A stretch of 64,000 nucleotides of DNA from Tolumonas osonensis (GTDB lineage: Bacteria > Pseudomonadota > Gammaproteobacteria > Enterobacterales > Aeromonadaceae), in contig NZ_JACHGR010000003.1 in NCBI RefSeq assembly GCF_014202415.1, positions 62,001 to 126,000 on the forward strand, read 5' to 3'. This document shows positions 17,667 through 26,568 of this stretch, in pieces. A program made the position numbers and the translations under genes. How positions within the stretch are numbered: position 1 is the first letter of the stretch; every line of letters begins with the position of its first letter. The notes below the pieces were generated by a model that worked only from the letters and a program-made list of their open reading frames with translations, searched no databases and had not been told where the DNA came from.

Positions 17667-17879
17667 CTAACAGCTCTTCGCTAGTTCATTGAAATAAAAG
17701 GCACTTTCCTTAATTGGGTAGTGCCTTTTTGTTTTCAGGCAATAACGTCGCCCCACCCATTCAATCAACGAATTCTCTTTTAAAGATTCCATTAACCGGC
17801 TTTCAGCGGTAAATTCCTCTCTCCCGTCGCGGTGCAGCCAACTAACCAGTAAAGGCGGGATGCCTTGTTCAGTTTTCAC
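17667..17879 (-). CDS. Possible small protein, divergent from mltB
   Basis: A 70-aa frame (starting GTG, MKTEQGIPPLLVSWLHRDGR) ending ELAKSC, with a plausible composition but no recognisable domain and no clear Shine-Dalgarno sequence. It overlaps the plus-strand terminator at 17700-17730 and a second dyad at about 17662-17689, which argues against it. It could be a real host gene, or a chance frame in the junction between the integrated element and mltB. Confidence 0.3.
   Translation of the reverse strand: MKTEQGIPPLLVSWLHRDGREEFTAESRLMESLKENSLIEWVGRRYCLKTKRHYPIKESAFYFNELAKSC
17700..17730 (+). terminator. Intrinsic terminator without an upstream gene
   Basis: GGCACT (17700-17705) and AGTGCC (17720-17725) followed by TTTTT. 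The nearest plus-strand gene upstream is more than 4 kb away, across the integrated element. It may be the terminator of a host gene separated from its end by the insertion. On the minus strand it lies inside a doubtful 70-aa frame. Confidence 0.6.
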
Positions 17880-17900
17880 GATAAAGAGATGGAAATTCTA

Positions 17901-19028
17901 ATGCGCAATCTGATTCCTTTACTGACTCTTTCTTTCCTGCTGTCAGCCTGCAGTAGCAACGATGGTAACGCTGACCAGCAGTCTCAGCGTACTTCAGCGC
18001 AGAGTAACAGCGGGATGGTTGCATCCCAGCAATACAGCCTGTCAGGTGAAGCCCGAATCACCCATGGTGATTTTAAAGACAACGCAGACGCTCAGCGGTT
18101 TATCGACTACATGGCGGCAAAGCACAACTACGATCGCCGTCAACTGGAATACTGGCTCGGTCAGGCTAAACGCCTGGATTCGGTGCTCCGTCTGATGGAT
18201 CGTCAGGCGCCGAGTTATAGCACCAAACCTTCAGGCCCGACAGGGGCCTGGTTACGTTACCGCAAGCAGTTCATTACGCCGGATAATGTCCGTAATGGGG
18301 TGAATTTCTGGCATCAATATGCCGGAACACTGGATCGGGCGTATCAGCAATACGGGGTACCACCGGAAATTATTGTTGGCATCATCGGTGTGGAAACCCG
18401 CTGGGGACGTGTCACAGGCAAGACCCGTCTGCTGGATGCGCTGGCTACCTTGTCATTCAACTATCCGCGTCGCGCCGCCTATTTCACGAAAGAACTGGAA
18501 ACTTTCCTGCTGATGGCACGTGACGAGCATGTTGATGCTCATGAACTGCGCGGCTCTTTTGCCGGTGCCATGGGGTATTGCCAGTTCATGCCCTCTTCCT
18601 ATAAAAGTTATGCCGTCGATTTCAACCAGGATGGTCATGTCAACCTGTGGGATCCGGAAGATGCAATCGGCAGTGTTGCCCGCTACTTCCAGGCGCATGG
18701 CTGGACACCGGGAGACGACATTGCCATTCGTGGCATGGGCCAGGCTCCGGGTCTGAAATATGGCTTTGAAAACCGCTATCCGGTAAAAACGCTGATGTCT
18801 GCCGGCCTCAAACCAACCCGGAGTCTTGGTAATCATACGGAAGCCAGTGTGCTGCGTCTGGATGTCGGTACAGGCTATGAATACTGGTATGGTCTGACAA
18901 ACTTCTACACCATTACACGTTATAACAAGAGCGTTCATTACTCGATGGCCGTCTGGCAACTTGGTGAAGCCGTGAAACAGGAAGCCCGAATTTCAGGCTC
19001 TCCGCTCCGGTTAGCAAGCAGCGAATAG
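17901..19028 (+). CDS. mltB: Membrane-bound lytic murein transglycosylase B
   Basis: About 375 aa from the ATG at 17901. The N-terminus MRNLIPLLTLSFLLSACSSN is a lipoprotein signal with lipobox LSAC, so it is anchored in the outer membrane facing the periplasm. The SLT_2 domain is clear: WLRYRKQF, then GVETRWGRVTG carrying the catalytic Glu, then GSFAGAMGYCQFMPSSY and VNLWDPEDAIGSVARYF. It cleaves the MurNAc-GlcNAc bond of peptidoglycan to form 1,6-anhydro ends. The longer frame from 17865 would bury the signal peptide. Confidence 0.95.
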   Translation: MRNLIPLLTLSFLLSACSSNDGNADQQSQRTSAQSNSGMVASQQYSLSGEARITHGDFKDNADAQRFIDYMAAKHNYDRRQLEYWLGQAKRLDSVLRLMDRQAPSYSTKPSGPTGAWLRYRKQFITPDNVRNGVNFWHQYAGTLDRAYQQYGVPPEIIVGIIGVETRWGRVTGKTRLLDALATLSFNYPRRAAYFTKELETFLLMARDEHVDAHELRGSFAGAMGYCQFMPSSYKSYAVDFNQDGHVNLWDPEDAIGSVARYFQAHGWTPGDDIAIRGMGQAPGLKYGFENRYPVKTLMSAGLKPTRSLGNHTEASVLRLDVGTGYEYWYGLTNFYTITRYNKSVHYSMAVWQLGEAVKQEARISGSPLRLASSE

Positions 19029-19128
19029 CGACGAAAAATACCGCGCTAAATTTCTTTTTTGTGGCGCTGATTCCCTAGTCAAATTACATCTACACTAAAT
19101 GTAAATGTGTGTTTTCAGGGAAGATAAA

Positions 19129-20547
19129 ATGAGCAAGCGCAAAGCTGAACCTGCAACAGACAAAGACGATGCCATCAAAAACAACAGGGAAGTCCTGTCT
19201 GCCGAACAACGTCGGTCAGAGGGCAAAGCTTTGCGTACCCGGGTTCCCCGGGAGTCACATAGTGGCTGGGCTCCACCTGAAGATCGAAGAGATCCTATTG
19301 AAATACTGATTGAATCAAACGCCGGCCGCGTGCCGGAATTGATTCCGATCCGGTTTGGTCGGATGCTGCAATCCCCCTTTGCGTTTTATCGTGGTACTGC
19401 GGCCCTTATGGCAGCCGATCTGGCAAATACGCCGGTATCTGGCCCCCGCGTACAGGCCTGCGGTGATGCGCATCTGATGAACTTTGGCGGATTTGCCACG
19501 CCGGAACGCCAGATTATTTTTGACATTAATGACCTTGATGAAACACTGCCTGCTCCCTGGGAGTGGGATCTTAAACGTTTAACGGCAAGTATCGCCGTTG
19601 CAGCCCGACATATTGAGTTATCCGAAAGCGAAGCGGTCAAGGCAGTTAAAGCGACAGCCTGTGCGTATCGGGAACAAATGCTGGACTATTCATCCATGCG
19701 GGCACTGGATGTCTGGTATGACATGATAACGCTCGACAAGTTTCTCGCCAGATTGCCTAACGATGAACTCCGGGCGCAGGTATTGAAACGTGTACAAAAA
19801 GCCCGATCCGACAGCACCACCGAGGCCATATTCCCGAAACTGGCCGAATACGATGGTGTCAGCCCGCGGATAAAAGATAACCCTCCTCTTATCTTTCATC
19901 CGGATAAAGAGCTGACTCCCGGGTACGAAACCCAATACAGAGACGTGATTGCCGCATATCGGGCTTCTTTGCCAGAACATGTCCGGGTGCTGTTTGATCG
20001 TTTCCATTTCTGTGATGTGGCCTTCAAGGCCGTGGGGGTTGGCAGCGTTGGCACATACTGTTTCGTGTCCCTGTTTATGGCCGCCGATAATGATCCATTA
20101 TTCCTGCAGATCAAGGAGGCCCGCCCCTCCGTGCTTGAACCCTATGCAGGAGCAAGCCAGTATACAAATCATGGAGAACGCGTCATTGCAGGTCAGCGGT
20201 TGATGCAGGCCGCCAGTGATATATTCCTTGGCTGGACTATCGCTAAAAATGGCAAGCACTTATATTTCCGACAGCTCAGGGACGTGAAAATAAGTGCCAT
20301 CATTGAGGGATGGGATGTAAAAATGCTGTCTGGCTATGGCCAGCTATGTGCGTGGGCACTCGCCCGAGCGCATGCCCGCTCAGGCGATGCGGCACTCATT
20401 GCTGGTTATATGGGGACCAGCAATGTCTTTGACGAGGCTATCTGTGAATTCTCTATCGAATATGCAGATCAGGTTCAAAAGGACTACAAGGCATTTGTCA
20501 AAGCCATCCGACAGGGTAAGCTGGAAGCATCGAACGAATCCGTTTAG
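19129..20547 (+). CDS. DUF2252 family protein
   Basis: A 472-aa soluble protein of the DUF2252 family, recognised from the blocks IPIRFGRMLQSPFAFYRGTA, CGDAHLMNFGGFATPE, FDINDLDETLPAPWEWDLKR and SVGTYCFV. The GDAH-NFG and DxNDxDE motifs recall a kinase-like (aminoglycoside phosphotransferase-type) fold, but no substrate is known. The start at 19129 (MSKRKAEP) follows GGGAAG. It is convergent with the DUF4239 gene. It lacks the GGACCAARGTCC promoter site found in front of six other transcripts in this island. Confidence 0.88.
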   Translation: MSKRKAEPATDKDDAIKNNREVLSAEQRRSEGKALRTRVPRESHSGWAPPEDRRDPIEILIESNAGRVPELIPIRFGRMLQSPFAFYRGTAALMAADLANTPVSGPRVQACGDAHLMNFGGFATPERQIIFDINDLDETLPAPWEWDLKRLTASIAVAARHIELSESEAVKAVKATACAYREQMLDYSSMRALDVWYDMITLDKFLARLPNDELRAQVLKRVQKARSDSTTEAIFPKLAEYDGVSPRIKDNPPLIFHPDKELTPGYETQYRDVIAAYRASLPEHVRVLFDRFHFCDVAFKAVGVGSVGTYCFVSLFMAADNDPLFLQIKEARPSVLEPYAGASQYTNHGERVIAGQRLMQAASDIFLGWTIAKNGKHLYFRQLRDVKISAIIEGWDVKMLSGYGQLCAWALARAHARSGDAALIAGYMGTSNVFDEAICEFSIEYADQVQKDYKAFVKAIRQGKLEASNESV

Positions 20548-20576
20548 TGAATAACGCCTTTCTCTTTCATTCCTTT

Positions 20577-20607
20577 ATCTGTAGTGACCAGCCCGGCCAC
20601 TACAGAT
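20577..20607. terminator. Hairpin between convergent genes
   Basis: ATCTGTAGTG (20577-20586) and CACTACAGAT (20598-20607) form a perfect 10-bp stem between the ends of the DUF2252 and DUF4239 genes. No U-run follows on either strand, so it may be Rho-linked or only stabilise 3' ends. Confidence 0.45.
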
Positions 20608-20641
20608 ATCGACAGAAGATATATTCTGGTTCATTTCTGCT

Positions 20642-21409
20642 TTATTGCCCACGCAGGGACTCAGCGAGACTGATCAGGTTATCAGGAACAACACGAATAA
20701 TCCCCCAGCTGGGACTGTCTATATCCATGATGAGTAAAAACGCGATCGACACGATCACTGGCAGAAGAAGAAACAGTCGCCGTTCTGATTCCGGACTTCG
20801 CGAAGAATAACCCAGCATGGCATTACCGAACATCGCAATCAGTGTCATCAGCACCGTTGCTGCAATCGGGATCCGGTTTAACCAGGCTGCCTGCGTATGC
20901 CTTTGCGAATTCAGCACATCATTCATACCTGACACAGTTAAAGAACCGATAGGTGATGGCTGTGCTTTAGCCGGCTCACGCACCACAGCCCACATATCTG
21001 CCTGCAATGCAGCTGTCCGCTTGTTGATCTGCTGTAGTTCCTGTTTATTGCTCGTTGTATAAAACAGAATGCGCAGATCAAGATAATCTTTCAGCATCGC
21101 TTTCAACTTCACGGTTTCATTCGCTGGCAACAGTTCAGCCCTGAGATATTCTGTGCCAATCGCATTCGTCTCTTCCTTTTCATAGTTTTTGCGTTGATCG
21201 TAACGACCAATCGACATCGAAAAACTAAAACCGATGAGAAGCGCTAATAAACTCAGCGTAGAGGCCTGAACAATGCTGAAATCTTCCCGTGTAACAGTAT
21301 CCGGCGCCCGCCATTTCCTGAGCACAAATGCGCCGAACAATGCCGAAAACCACAGCAAGAAAAAGGAAATGATAAAGACAATAAACGGGTAATCCTTAAA
21401 GAAAATCAT
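20642..21409 (-). CDS. DUF4239 (bestrophin-like) membrane protein
   Basis: About 255 aa from MIFFKDYP (21409), which has GGAGG 7 nt upstream. Transmembrane segments lie at residues about 8-28 and 47-65 (SLLALLIGFSFSM) and as a C-terminal pair (AATVLMTLIAMFGNAMLGY, then FLLLPVIVSIAFLLIMDIDS). The motif FSMSIGRYDQRKNYEKEETNAIGTEYLRA followed by a soluble loop is typical of DUF4239. Function unknown. It follows the arylsulfatase on the same strand with a 154-nt gap and may share its promoter. Confidence 0.8.
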   Translation of the reverse strand: MIFFKDYPFIVFIISFFLLWFSALFGAFVLRKWRAPDTVTREDFSIVQASTLSLLALLIGFSFSMSIGRYDQRKNYEKEETNAIGTEYLRAELLPANETVKLKAMLKDYLDLRILFYTTSNKQELQQINKRTAALQADMWAVVREPAKAQPSPIGSLTVSGMNDVLNSQRHTQAAWLNRIPIAATVLMTLIAMFGNAMLGYSSRSPESERRLFLLLPVIVSIAFLLIMDIDSPSWGIIRVVPDNLISLAESLRGQ

Positions 21410-21563
21410 CGCCAAACCTCCATATCGCAAAATAAGAAATCTGGATGTTCTGAGATTAACCCGAACGCCAATTTAAGTTGTTAAGCGCCCATGACTTCAT
21501 TATTTCCTCCATATCATGGGGATCTGTATTGGGAGGAGGCTCATCACCTCCCCCAATCCTTCA

Positions 21564-23930
21564 CTATTGCCGCGCCAATGCCATCTGAATAGCCAACGCC
21601 GGATCAACCTGATGGCCTTCTCCCTCGTCTTCCGCTATCGACAGCAATACACCTTTCACTTTACCGTTGAACGAATTGTGTCCCGGTGGATAATCAGGAG
21701 AAATTGCCGCACCGCTATCCTCGCCAACATCGCAACCATCGTCTGCGGAGAAAATCATCGCCAGTGTTGCATCGATCCTGCCTTCGCCGACTTTTTGGCC
21801 ATCAATGAAAAGCGTAGCCATGCCACCTTTACCCATTCCGCCACCATCGTAAGCAAACTCCATACGAACCTGGTGTTCTCCTGCTGGGATCCGATCTGCA
21901 GATTCCACCATAAAGAGTTTCAAACCACCCCAGTTGTAGCAGTACTTGAGCTTGCCGTCTTTCGCATACAGAACCCAGCCACCAATATTGGCCCCCTGGG
22001 AGATAATCACCCCTTCAGCGCCTTTTTCAGGCACCACAATTTCAGCGGTGACCGAGTGCGACTTATTCTTGAGGTTCAGAACGCAGTTCTCAGATAACCG
22101 CCCCATTCCACCGAACAACAGTTGCGTTTTACCCTTGACCAGCACAGGCCGGCCGGCTGTATCCGGATTAATTTTTTCGATCATTCGATCATCAAGCGGT
22201 AATACTTTGTATCGTGTTGCTTCAATCAACCAAAGTCGTTGTAACTCGAGCAATTTTTGCGGATTTGTTTTAGCAACGTCGTTTGCCTGGCTCCAGTCAC
22301 CCGGTTCATAGAGCTCCCAGATATCGTCGTCAAAAGCAGGAACTTCAGCCCCCATTGGAGCCCACGGCGTGCGATGCTTAGTAACTGCAGTCCACCCTTT
22401 GTGATAGATACCCCGGTTGCCGAACATTTCGAAATACTGCGTTTCGTGACGGTCCGGTGCCTGCTCTTCGTTAAACGAATAGAGCATGCTGGTACCTTCA
22501 ATCGGGTCTTGCTGAATACCATCAACAGATACAGGCTGAGGAATGCCAGCCGCTTCCAGAATGGTCGGCGCAACATCGATCACATGCGAGAATTGCATCC
22601 GCAGTTCATTTTTAGCTTTGATCCCATTAGGCCAGGATACAATGGTACCGTTACGTGTTCCGCCCCAGTGTGATGCAACCTGTTTAGTCCACTGATAAGG
22701 AGTGTTCATCGCCAGCGCCCAGGCCGCCGAGAAGTGGTTATACGATTCCGGCCCGCCAAGCTTATCAAGCCGTTCAGTCAGGTATTCAGGTGTCTCATAC
22801 AACTGCAGCATGTTGAAATAGCTCATTTCGTTGAAACAGCCATTAACGCCACCTTCTGCGGAAGCACCGTTATCACCGATAATGTAGTAAATGAGCGTGT
22901 CTTCATAGACGCCGAGTTTCTTCAGACCATCGATCACGCGGCCAATATGGTAGTCGGTGTATTCCATGAAGCCAGCGTAAACTTCCATCTGGCGGCGCAG
23001 TACTGGCTTCATATCTTCAGGTACTGAATCCCATGCAGGCACTTCGCTGTTAGGCGCCGTGAGCTGGCAATCTGGCGAAACAACGCCCAGTCTTTTCTGA
23101 CGTGCTAGCGTTTCTTCACGTAACTTGTCCCAGCCTTGATCAAACTGGCCTTTATATTTGTCGGCCCACTCTTTCGGTACATGGTGCGGAGCATGTGTTG
23201 CACCTGGCGCAAAATAGACAAAAAACGGCTTATCAGACGCTAATGCCTTCTGCTGTGAAATCCAGCCGTTCGCTTTATCAGCCAAGTCTTCCATGAGGTG
23301 ATAACCCTCTTCCGGGGTTTTCTTCACTTCAATAGGTGTCGTACCCTCGAAAAGGGTTGGGTACCACTGGTTGGCTTCACCACCTATGAACCCGTAAAAG
23401 TATTCAAACCCACCGCCACCGGTTGGCCACGCATCAAACGGGCCGGCAGAGCTTGTCTGCCACACAGGCACTTCATGGCACTTACCAAACTGCGCCGTAG
23501 AATATCCGTTGAGTTTCAGTGTTTTTGCCAGTGGTGACATAGAGTTAGGAAGAACTGAGCAGTAACCCGGTGCACCGGTTGCAATTTCGGTGATGCCACC
23601 CATGCCCGCTGAATGGTGATTACGGCCTGTGAGTAATGCCTGCCGTGTTGGTGAACACAATGCTGTTGTGTGGAATCGGTTGTATTTTAGTCCCTCTTCT
23701 GCCAGTTTTTCTGCAGCAGGAGTCTGACATGGCCCACCAAAGGCACTGGAAGAGCCAAACCCGGCATCATCAATCAGGATCAGCAGTACATTAGGTGCGC
23801 CTCTAGGTGGCCGCAATTGTTCAATGGGAGGAAATTTACTGTCAGGATCCTTTGCATCGTATGCAATGAATGAAGGCTTCTCTGTATTCGGCATCGGAAG
23901 ATGGGAACGATGTTTCTTTCCGTCGCTCAT
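21564..23930 (-). CDS. Arylsulfatase, Cys-type, apparently cytosolic
   Basis: A 788-aa sulfatase hydrolysing sulfate esters. The metal-binding LLILIDDAGFGSSSAFGG lies at residues 49-66. The formylglycine signature CSPTRQALLTGRN starts at Cys92. Further conserved blocks are FGKCHE, PFFVYFAPGATHAPHH and YYIIGDNGASAEGG. The C-terminal ~200 residues form an extra beta-rich domain typical of large AtsA-type enzymes. There is no signal peptide. Being Cys-type, it needs formylglycine maturation, which the radical-SAM enzyme at 32134-33525 can supply even without oxygen. The start at 23930 follows AGGAG, and a FixJ-type site lies about 65 nt upstream. Confidence 0.95.
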   Translation of the reverse strand: MSDGKKHRSHLPMPNTEKPSFIAYDAKDPDSKFPPIEQLRPPRGAPNVLLILIDDAGFGSSSAFGGPCQTPAAEKLAEEGLKYNRFHTTALCSPTRQALLTGRNHHSAGMGGITEIATGAPGYCSVLPNSMSPLAKTLKLNGYSTAQFGKCHEVPVWQTSSAGPFDAWPTGGGGFEYFYGFIGGEANQWYPTLFEGTTPIEVKKTPEEGYHLMEDLADKANGWISQQKALASDKPFFVYFAPGATHAPHHVPKEWADKYKGQFDQGWDKLREETLARQKRLGVVSPDCQLTAPNSEVPAWDSVPEDMKPVLRRQMEVYAGFMEYTDYHIGRVIDGLKKLGVYEDTLIYYIIGDNGASAEGGVNGCFNEMSYFNMLQLYETPEYLTERLDKLGGPESYNHFSAAWALAMNTPYQWTKQVASHWGGTRNGTIVSWPNGIKAKNELRMQFSHVIDVAPTILEAAGIPQPVSVDGIQQDPIEGTSMLYSFNEEQAPDRHETQYFEMFGNRGIYHKGWTAVTKHRTPWAPMGAEVPAFDDDIWELYEPGDWSQANDVAKTNPQKLLELQRLWLIEATRYKVLPLDDRMIEKINPDTAGRPVLVKGKTQLLFGGMGRLSENCVLNLKNKSHSVTAEIVVPEKGAEGVIISQGANIGGWVLYAKDGKLKYCYNWGGLKLFMVESADRIPAGEHQVRMEFAYDGGGMGKGGMATLFIDGQKVGEGRIDATLAMIFSADDGCDVGEDSGAAISPDYPPGHNSFNGKVKGVLLSIAEDEGEGHQVDPALAIQMALARQ

Positions 23931-23966
23931 GGAATTGCTCCTGTATTACTCCATTGTTGTTTATTT

Positions 23967-24009
23967 ATACTAGATGCCAGATTCATCAGCTGCCATTAGA
24001 CTTTGGTCC
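23967..24009 (-). promoter_or_regulatory. Regulon promoter 1 (arylsulfatase)
   Basis: In gene sense, GGACCAAAGTCTAAT (23995-24009), then 22 nt, then the -10 box TAGTAT (23967-23972). One mismatch (T for C) to the shared 15-bp site GGACCAARGTCCAAT. The site abuts the -35 position, as expected for an activator contacting RNA polymerase. The arylsulfatase ATG lies about 37 nt downstream of the -10 box. Confidence 0.75.
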
Positions 24010-24102
24010 TACTCCTCCCCCCCACCTGTGTTTAATTCGGCAAATGACACTGACCTCACACTTTGATTTGATCAAATTACGAATCAATGACCTCTATAAA
24101 TG

Positions 24103-24144
24103 GGACCAAAGTCCAATTCTCCATATCTCTATACGCGCTATAAT
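24103..24144 (+). promoter_or_regulatory. Regulon promoter 2 (Gly-zipper / MBL genes)
   Basis: A perfect copy, GGACCAAAGTCCAAT (24103-24117), then 21 nt, then a consensus TATAAT (24139-24144). It points right toward the Gly-zipper gene (start 24315), leaving a long 5' leader of about 165 nt in which I see no named RNA element. It is arranged back to back with the arylsulfatase promoter, with 93 nt between the two sites. Confidence 0.78.
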
Positions 24145-24314
24145 TTTTAAATACCTTTAACTTAATGTTCACATGGAAATATTTCCCCATGTCTCTGTTT
24201 CCACTGATTAGTACATTTGTTTATCCCGGATATCCGGAGATGTAGTGTCGCTTGCGGCAGACATGCCCTTAGTCAAACAAGTCTGAATCAAGCAAGCCTG
24301 AAAGGAGTCTGAAT

Positions 24315-24827
24315 ATGAATAATCTCAAACGAATTGCCATAGTTGCCGCAACAATGTGCATTGCCTCCACTGCTATGGCACAAAAACCTGTTATCTATCC
24401 GGCAAAAGGACAAAGTTCGCAGCAGCAGAGCAAGGACGATGGTGAATGTTATACCTGGGCTAAACAGACTACCGGTATCGATCCGGCTGCAATAGCACAG
24501 ACGCCACCTCCTCAAACAACAACTACGACAACGACTTCCACAGCAGGAGGTCAGCGCGTTAAAGGTGCATTACGTGGCGCAGCCGGTGGCGCGATCATCG
24601 GTGAAATCGCGAATGATGATGCAAGCGAAGGCGCAGCTATCGGCGCAGTTGTGGGTACTATGGCTGGCGGACGTCAGGCTCGCCAGCAGCAACAGCAGCA
24701 AGCGCAACAACAGCAGCAGGCACAGCAACAGCAACAACAGGCGCAACAGCAGCAGCAACAGAAAATTGATACGTTCTATGTGTCTTATGGAGCATGCATG
24801 GAAGGGAGAGGATATACCGTCAAATAG
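24315..24827 (+). CDS. Secreted Gly-zipper protein with poly-glutamine tract
   Basis: A 170-aa protein with a signal peptide (LKRIAIVAATMCIASTAMAQ). The mature part starts QKPVIYPAKGQSSQQQSKDD, then a YMGG-type Gly-zipper helix pair (ALRGAAGGAIIGEI, then EGAAIGAVVGTMAGG). It continues into about 25 residues that are almost all Gln with a few Ala (coded by mixed CAG/CAA at 24688-24762), and ends YVSYGACMEGRGYTVK. Gly-zipper segments insert in or pack against membranes. The start follows AAAGGAG. Regulon promoter 2 lies upstream and the MBL gene follows 91 nt later. Confidence 0.85.
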   Translation: MNNLKRIAIVAATMCIASTAMAQKPVIYPAKGQSSQQQSKDDGECYTWAKQTTGIDPAAIAQTPPPQTTTTTTTSTAGGQRVKGALRGAAGGAIIGEIANDDASEGAAIGAVVGTMAGGRQARQQQQQQAQQQQQAQQQQQQAQQQQQQKIDTFYVSYGACMEGRGYTVK

Positions 24828-24918
24828 CAGCACCAATACCCTGACTTGGCATTCCAAAAACGGGATTACTATACTCATCATGAGCCCATAGGCAGACAGC
24901 AGAAGGAAAACAAAATAA

Positions 24919-26061
24919 ATGGGAAACAGCCAATCTACAGCATTGCCGGCGCTCTCCTATGAGGGGGGAACAAAAGCCATAACAATGACGCCGATCGTCG
25001 GTACACCACAACGGGAGTATGCTGAGACGTTCATCCCGGGCGAGGAAGCTCTTGAAGATGGCGAACTGCGCGTGACGATACTCGGCAGTGGCAATCCCTG
25101 GCCTACACGCGCCCAGGCCTCGGCGAGCATCCTCGTCGAAGTCGGCAACCCCGAGCGCGACGTCTTCGTTTTCGATCTGGGGACTGGTTCCCTCTCGAAT
25201 TATGCAAGCCTGAAGCTGCCGGTGAACAAACTCAATAAGGTATTCCTGACCCATCTGCACGCCGACCACATGGGCGATCTGCTCACACTCAGCGGCAGCT
25301 TCTCGAAGATTGGCCGGGCAGACGGCCCTGTTTCTGTGTGGGGTCCCAGCGGATCTGAGCCACGTTTGGGCACTCGTCACTTCGTCGAAGCGATCGAAGA
25401 AGCGCTGGCCTGGGATACTGCCGCCGGAAATGGTGCAATCAACCCGGACAGCATGAGGATCGTGGCAAACGAGTCTGACTTCAGCAAGACCCAGGTCGTC
25501 TACGAGGCTAATGGCGTGAAGGTGACTTCATTTCCTGTCGTCCACTGCATCGATGGTACCGTCGGCTACCGCCTCGATTTCGCTGGGTTATCATTCGCCT
25601 ACTCCGGAGATACACGTCCGTGCTGGCCGCTCGTGCGCGCCTGTGAAGGCGTCGACGTCCTCATTCACGAATGCTTCCCTCCGGCAGCTGCACTGGCGGC
25701 GGCATCGGGTCTTTCTATCGAACGGGCAACGATCGCACTCACAGCCGCGCATACCTCCCCAGAAGCTGCCGGTAAGGTATTCCAGCTCGTAAAACCTCGC
25801 CTGGCTTGCCTCTGGCACACGCTGCTATCGCCTCAGGTGGTGCCAATGATATTTGCGGAGTTGAACGCAGTATATGACGGTCCAACCCTCCAGACTCAGG
25901 ACTTAACGGTGATCAACATCACCCGGGAAGCTGTTGTCTCCCGTCAGGCCAAGGTATCGAATCAGTTGCCGCCGATTCCGGGCAAGCAGAGCGCAACCTT
26001 CAAACCCGTTGCGGTACCGCCGCCTGAATGGTGGGCGGAAGCGCTTATCCATTTCGACTAA
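24919..26061 (+). CDS. MBL-fold metallohydrolase (RNase Z / GntH-like)
   Basis: A 380-aa metallo-beta-lactamase-fold protein. VTILGSGNPWPTRAQASASI begins the fold. The zinc motif HLHADHMGDLL, a later His in FPVVHCIDGTVGYR, the Asp in SGDTRPCWPL and His in LIHECFPP and LWHTLLS complete the site. No signal peptide. The block order resembles database entries labelled GntH-type MBL hydrolases, but the substrate here is unknown. Codons favour C/G in third position more than the flanking Gly-zipper and DUF2845 genes, suggesting separate acquisition. It is followed by a strong terminator. Confidence 0.85.
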   Translation: MGNSQSTALPALSYEGGTKAITMTPIVGTPQREYAETFIPGEEALEDGELRVTILGSGNPWPTRAQASASILVEVGNPERDVFVFDLGTGSLSNYASLKLPVNKLNKVFLTHLHADHMGDLLTLSGSFSKIGRADGPVSVWGPSGSEPRLGTRHFVEAIEEALAWDTAAGNGAINPDSMRIVANESDFSKTQVVYEANGVKVTSFPVVHCIDGTVGYRLDFAGLSFAYSGDTRPCWPLVRACEGVDVLIHECFPPAAALAAASGLSIERATIALTAAHTSPEAAGKVFQLVKPRLACLWHTLLSPQVVPMIFAELNAVYDGPTLQTQDLTVINITREAVVSRQAKVSNQLPPIPGKQSATFKPVAVPPPEWWAEALIHFD

Positions 26062-26091
26062 CAGGTAAACGGTAACAAAGACATGCAAGGC

Positions 26092-26128
26092 AAAAGGTTC
26101 TGATTAGCAGTAGCTATCAGAACCTTTT
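26092..26128 (+). terminator. Intrinsic terminator after the MBL gene
   Basis: AAAAGGTTCTGAT (26092-26104) pairs with ATCAGAACCTTTT (26116-26128), ending in a U-run. It closes the Gly-zipper/MBL transcript. Confidence 0.85.
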
Positions 26129-26180
26129 ATACAGCAATTGTAACAAAGGGTTTAATGCTGAATATCCCCGGAGAAGAACT

Positions 26181-26492
26181 ATGAAAACACACGGACTAAT
26201 TTTAATAGGAATGTTACTTTCAACCTCTGTATTTGCTGACAACTCTCTGCGTTGTGGCGGTTCAATTATCTCTGTTGGCGATACCAAAGCTGAACTACTT
26301 ATGAAATGTGGAACAGCAGTAAGTGTTGTAGAAAGTAAGTCATCACTCGTTGAAAATACTAATGGCTCTGTATCAATGGTTACCGACAGTGAGACCTTAA
26401 TGGTAGATATGGGTAAAAATAAAATTATGATGTTAGTGACCATAAGAGATGGCGTGATTAAAGAGATAGAGAACGGCCCTCGCAATGACTAG
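26181..26492 (+). CDS. DUF2845 periplasmic protein
   Basis: A 103-aa protein with signal peptide MKTHGLILIGMLLSTSVFAD. The mature region NSLRCGGSIISVGDTKAELL, then MKCGTAVSV, is the DUF2845 signature with its two conserved cysteines, which probably form a disulfide. Function unknown. The start follows GGAGAAGAACT. It has no visible copy of the regulon site and sits between two terminators, so it is monocistronic. Confidence 0.85.
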   Translation: MKTHGLILIGMLLSTSVFADNSLRCGGSIISVGDTKAELLMKCGTAVSVVESKSSLVENTNGSVSMVTDSETLMVDMGKNKIMMLVTIRDGVIKEIENGPRND

Positions 26493-26507
26493 CGATATAG
26501 AAATATA

Positions 26508-26536
26508 AATGGTCGGGTAAAAATCCCGACCATTTT
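26508..26536. terminator. Bidirectional terminator
   Basis: AATGGTCGGG (26508-26517) and CCCGACCATT (26525-26534) with T/A-rich flanks on both sides, between the convergent DUF2845 and patatin genes. Confidence 0.85.
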
Positions 26537-26568
26537 CTTTCCGGATACATGATATTCCCTTTTTCTAT

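Noticed and set aside
13017-17700. Direct repeats flanking the integrated element
   Set aside because: No shared stretch of convincing length was found by eye; ends remain undefined.
17471-17900. tRNA or tmRNA gene as attachment site of the integrase
   Set aside because: I looked for a cloverleaf or TTCRANYC arm near the integrase and found none.
19029-19128. Copy of the regulon site in front of DUF2252
   Set aside because: A TACACT hexamer is present, but nothing like GGACCAARGTCCAAT lies 22 nt upstream.
24570-24881. Leucine-rich frame antisense to the Gly-zipper gene
   Set aside because: It is the mirror of the CAG/CAA tract (LLLLL runs) and has no ribosome-binding site.
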